From: Pteria penguin
Lineage: Eukaryota; Mollusca; Bivalvia; Pterioida; Pteriidae
DNA: 64,000 nt
Direction of reading: 5' to 3'
NCBI GenBank assembly: GCA_035048485.1
Contig: CM068590.1
Span: forward strand, 12,136,494 to 12,200,493
Shown: one piece after another, positions 62,501-64,000 of the stretch
Position numbering within the stretch: position 1 is the stretch's first letter
Layout: each line of letters starts with the position of its first letter
Notes under the pieces: model-generated
What the model was told of the DNA's origin: nothing
Seen by the model: only the letters and a program-made list of their open reading frames with translations
Databases searched by the model: none
Translations under genes and position numbers: made by a program

Positions 62501-63940
62501 TTTATAGACAGTAAGCATGTATTTAAGGTACTCTTCATGGCTGTTTTCAGGTTTTGTCTCTCTGATACAATGCCTGCAAATATTCAAACTCCAACAATCC
62601 ATCCCTACATAAACAGCTGTTATTTACATCGAATACATGTATAATAATACTTTGTTACAATGCATTTCAATAGGGTGTATCTGAACTATTCAAACGTCTC
62701 GCACACAAAGATAAACTGCTCAACTGGCTTCAAAATTGACATTATCTTATTAAGAAACATTATGGTTGTTCCTAAACTTGAAGATTTATAGCAATCAAAG
62801 CATTATGGCTGTACTTTGAAATGAAAGCTAAGAAAATGTAAAGTAACATTCACACCCTATGGCTCCGCTCTGAAATAACAGCCAAGATGGTGTAAGAAAC
62901 ATTAAAGCAGTGTGTGCGTTAAAGCTGAATTTTTCTTTGGCTTTACAGGACATTTGTATGGTAAAGCTTAATATTTCAATCAAATGATAGTGAAAGTTTT
63001 ACCAGACAAAGCCTATTTTTATCAGACATGTAAACCAGACGGTCAGGTGGATTTCAAAAACACTGTTAATGATACCAACAGCAACAATTATCATGATGAA
63101 GGCAAGAAATCTGAAAATGGGACACAAGTGTTATCTTAACAGACAGATATACACATTTTACCTAATTAGTGGCAAGATGACCTTGTGATCTTCTTGTTCC
63201 AGTTTCTCCAATTGTAGAAGTATGTCCAGATAACTGGAGGGATGTACCACATAACAGACTCTAGCGCAAAGGGATCGACCAATAGACTTCTTTCCATCTC
63301 CATGCCTACAGCAAGAGAAAACATACACGCAAGAAAATAAAAACTTTTCTTCTGGTATCTTAATACATGTACTCAATATCATAATGCTATAAATTTCCAT
63401 AAAATTATGATACATGTATTTACCAGATATGTAAACCAGTTCTCTCACAAATGTAATTTTGTCAATGCAGAATAAAGATAATATAGTAACCATATATAAT
63501 TCTAAAGCATGAAAGACGGTATCAATTTTATTTGTAGATTCAATTCTGCAAATCCCAATCAGATTTTTTTTTTAATAATTTCCACTGTTATCAGGAAATG
63601 TAAATACATGGTTTCTGCAAGCGTCAAATTTCAAAAGGAGCACATATGAGAATCCAAAGGTCAACGTGATCAGGCCCACTGAAGAAACTTTGAATAATTT
63701 TTCACTAAACACTAAGTTTTGAATTATTCCAATCTATCATGATAAAGGTATGCTCATTTTCCCTTTATGACAATTAAACTGTTCCAATTTAAAGACAGGA
63801 ATAATCTGCTACAAAATTTCAGGAGTGAGTGTCAAAAAACTTTCAGAACAATACCTGGCATGTATCACAATATGTTCCACATACTCAGCCATCAATGCTG
63901 CCATGGCATCTTCATAGGTTGGCAAAAAGGTGTGACCCAG
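56494..63940 (-). CDS. 3' part of a multi-exon gene for an unrecognised, probably nuclear, acidic/basic low-complexity protein
   Basis: Spliced model on the minus strand: exons 63940-63855, 63305-63162, 62573-62459, 61782-61618, 60216-58513, then a terminal exon at either 57460-57413 or 56571-56494. Every internal exon has AG/GT boundaries and the phases agree. The first four give about 170 residues of helix-rich sequence; exon 5 gives 568 charged, Ser-rich residues with basic nuclear-localisation clusters, SUMO-interaction-like motifs and S/T-P-x-K sites. The visible product is about 753 or 763 residues. The 5' end and start codon are beyond 64000. The architecture suggests a nuclear or chromatin scaffold. 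I considered DAXX and shelterin components such as TIN2 but saw no diagnostic motif; the family is not recognised. Confidence 0.8.
56905..57196 (-). mobile_element. tRNA-derived SINE, antisense, inside the last intron, with 12-bp target-site duplication
   Basis: GGTATAAATTGA flanks the element at 56905-56916 and 57185-57196 (perfect). The tail is ATTGATTCATTC. The body contains GTGAGGGATCTTTTAGTGCC and CATCCGAAAGACAGAAC. The head complement has GATTCGAACCCAGG (B box) and CCACTAGGCCAC (A box). Related to the SINEs at 50684 and 54040 but with a different tRNA-like head, so probably another subfamily. Confidence 0.9.
57413..57460 (-). CDS. Alternative terminal exon (15 codons plus stop), basic C-terminus
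   Basis: A CTCTTACAG acceptor precedes AATGTGGATTC. In phase with exon 60216-58513 it reads NVDSVTSKQKSGKRK then TAG (57413-57415). The basic end KSGKRK would extend the Lys-rich character of the preceding exon. It is an alternative to the exon at 56494-56571: either this one terminates the protein or it is skipped. Confidence 0.5.
   Translation of the reverse strand, partial: NVDSVTSKQKSGKRK
57667..57712. repeat. Hairpin TGACACATATC ... GATATGTGTCA
   Basis: 11-bp perfect arms (57667-57677 and 57702-57712), with ATGATAC and GTATGATAC pairing further inside. The ATGATAC theme is shared with the inverted repeat at 55751-56141, so this may be a remnant of the same element family. It lies in an intron of the minus-strand gene. 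Confidence 0.6.
57914..58108 (-). mobile_element. tRNA-derived SINE, antisense, intronic, with 13-bp target-site duplication
   Basis: CATTGTAAATTTT occurs at 57914-57926 and 58096-58108 (perfect). On the minus strand the head reads GGCTTGGTGTAGTGGTTAAG (A box) and GGTTCGATTTCTGG (B box). The body has the short palindrome GAGGTTACCAACCTC. The tail is CCAATCAACCAA. The family is distinct from the three longer SINEs and the same as the split copy at 52285-52850. Confidence 0.9.
58513..60216 (-). CDS. Large penultimate exon: 568-residue charged low-complexity region
   Basis: Acceptor TTTCTTTCACAG (after 60216) and donor AAG|GTGAGT (at 58513) bound a 1704-nt exon, phase 0 at both ends. The Met that opens the longer open frame at 60240 is intronic, not a start. 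Residue positions are within the exon. Hydrophobic-acidic SUMO-interaction-like motifs: YVMVSDNE (34-41), IFVTD (73-77), EVFFID (105-110), ELFFLD (155-160), SIEISDSS plus an acidic run (174-190), AIDVSSDEE (209-217) and TVIVVNSNSDSE (257-268). S/T-P-x-K sites: 120-123, 378-381, 457-460, 520-523, 556-559. Basic clusters: PPCKKVK (42-48) with following Lys-rich sequence, and KRKRK (192-196). No catalytic domain is visible. Probably disordered and nuclear. Confidence 0.88.
60217..61617 (-). other. Intron, 1401 bp
   Basis: Bounded by donor GAG|GTTAGT (at 61618) and acceptor TTTCACAG (at 60217). AT-rich; no repeat or nested gene recognised. Confidence 0.75.
61618..61782 (-). CDS. Internal exon, 55 codons, helix-rich
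   Basis: Acceptor TTTTTCAG and donor GAG|GTTAGT; phase 0 at both ends. It reads TALSVAAPKNFMIWLADTSS and continues to NDLTETLYEELLE. The last ~15 residues form a strongly amphipathic acidic helix running into LLTDLSSEI of the next exon, a continuous predicted helix across the junction. That continuity supports the splice. Confidence 0.88.
61783..62458 (-). other. Intron, 676 bp
   Basis: Donor CAG|GTATGT and acceptor ATTTTTCAG. No internal feature recognised. Confidence 0.75.
62459..62573 (-). CDS. Internal exon, 115 nt, helix-rich
   Basis: Acceptor ATTTGCAG, donor CAG|GTATGT. The first base completes an Arg codon split with the previous exon; then HCIRETKPENSHEEYLKYML and on to HDRLDKIYQ, ending phase 0. 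The sequence is predicted helical and has no recognised motif. Confidence 0.88.
62574..63161 (-). other. Intron, 588 bp
   Basis: Donor AG|GTAAAA and acceptor ATATTTGCAG. AT-rich; no nested repeat recognised. Confidence 0.75.
63162..63305 (-). CDS. Internal exon, 144 nt, helix-rich
   Basis: Acceptor CTCTTGCTGTAG, donor AG|GTAAAA. It enters and leaves with a split Arg codon (AG|G) and encodes HGDGKKSIGRSLCARVCYVV and on to LEKLEQEDHKVILPLI. Both ends use the same phase, so the exon could be skipped without a frameshift. No catalytic motif; GDGKKS is not a P-loop (it lacks the GxxxxGK[ST] spacing). Confidence 0.88.
63306..63854 (-). other. Intron, 549 bp
   Basis: Donor CAG|GTATTG and acceptor TTGCTGTAG. 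No internal feature recognised. Confidence 0.75.
63855..63940 (-). CDS. First exon visible in the window, 86 nt
   Basis: Acceptor TTTGTCTTTGTAG, donor CCAG|GTATTG. The open frame reads LGHTFLPTYEDAMAALMAEY and on to VEHIVIHA plus the first two bases of a split Arg codon. The acceptor shows that further coding or 5' untranslated exons lie beyond 64000. The sequence is predicted helical (Ala/Met-rich). Confidence 0.85.
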
Positions 63941-64000
63941 CTACAAAGACAAAATGTATGATGGATAGACTAAGGTCAAGGTCACAACATACTCTTATCT

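Overview
The window is eukaryotic genomic DNA, most likely from a marine invertebrate and probably a bivalve mollusc. The evidence is a spliced multi-exon gene, several tRNA-derived SINEs with target-site duplications, and AT-rich sequence dominated by a repeat that looks like a Helitron or 'pearl'-type element. No prokaryotic gene, rRNA gene or functional tRNA gene was seen.

Positions 1-49489 are almost entirely one head-to-tail array of a non-coding element, all in + orientation. I delimit 14 copies: 11 of about 3.0-3.9 kb, one truncated copy (7896-9735), and two variant copies (17216-21688 and 45749-49489) that carry a different ~1.9 kb 3' half. A copy starts at TTCTTCATCCG plus a T-run, or at TTCATCCG in four copies. 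It ends with a 9-bp hairpin, 7 nt, and CTAG-T, which is the layout of a Helitron 3' end. (TTA)n separates copies. At some junctions there is also one or more copies of a 56-63 bp minisatellite built around a perfect 12-bp inverted repeat. Inside each copy are degenerate monomers sharing the same ordered motifs, a homogenised ~318-323 bp dimer present 1-4 times, and (except in copies 3, 6 and 14) a variable poly-A/poly-C tract and an 82-bp duplication. The palindrome TGACGTCA (the consensus CRE) occurs about 110 times across the array. No copy has a credible open reading frame, so the element is non-autonomous.

Positions 49487-49793 are a compound trinucleotide microsatellite at the array's right edge. 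From there to ~56490 lies single-copy sequence with SINEs, a degenerate hAT-type MITE, and two CRE-containing inverted repeats.

Positions 56494-63940 (minus strand) hold the 3' part of one gene. Five exons are well supported by splice sites and reading phase, and there are two alternative terminal exons. The visible ~760 residues are an alpha-helical N-terminal part followed by a long charged, probably disordered tail with several SUMO-interaction-like motifs, five S/T-P-x-K sites and basic nuclear-localisation clusters. I do not recognise the family; its 5' end is beyond the window.

The main result is the array: a large, recently amplified head-to-tail array of a Helitron-like, satellite-bearing element. 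I found no evidence of a new enzymatic or defence system.
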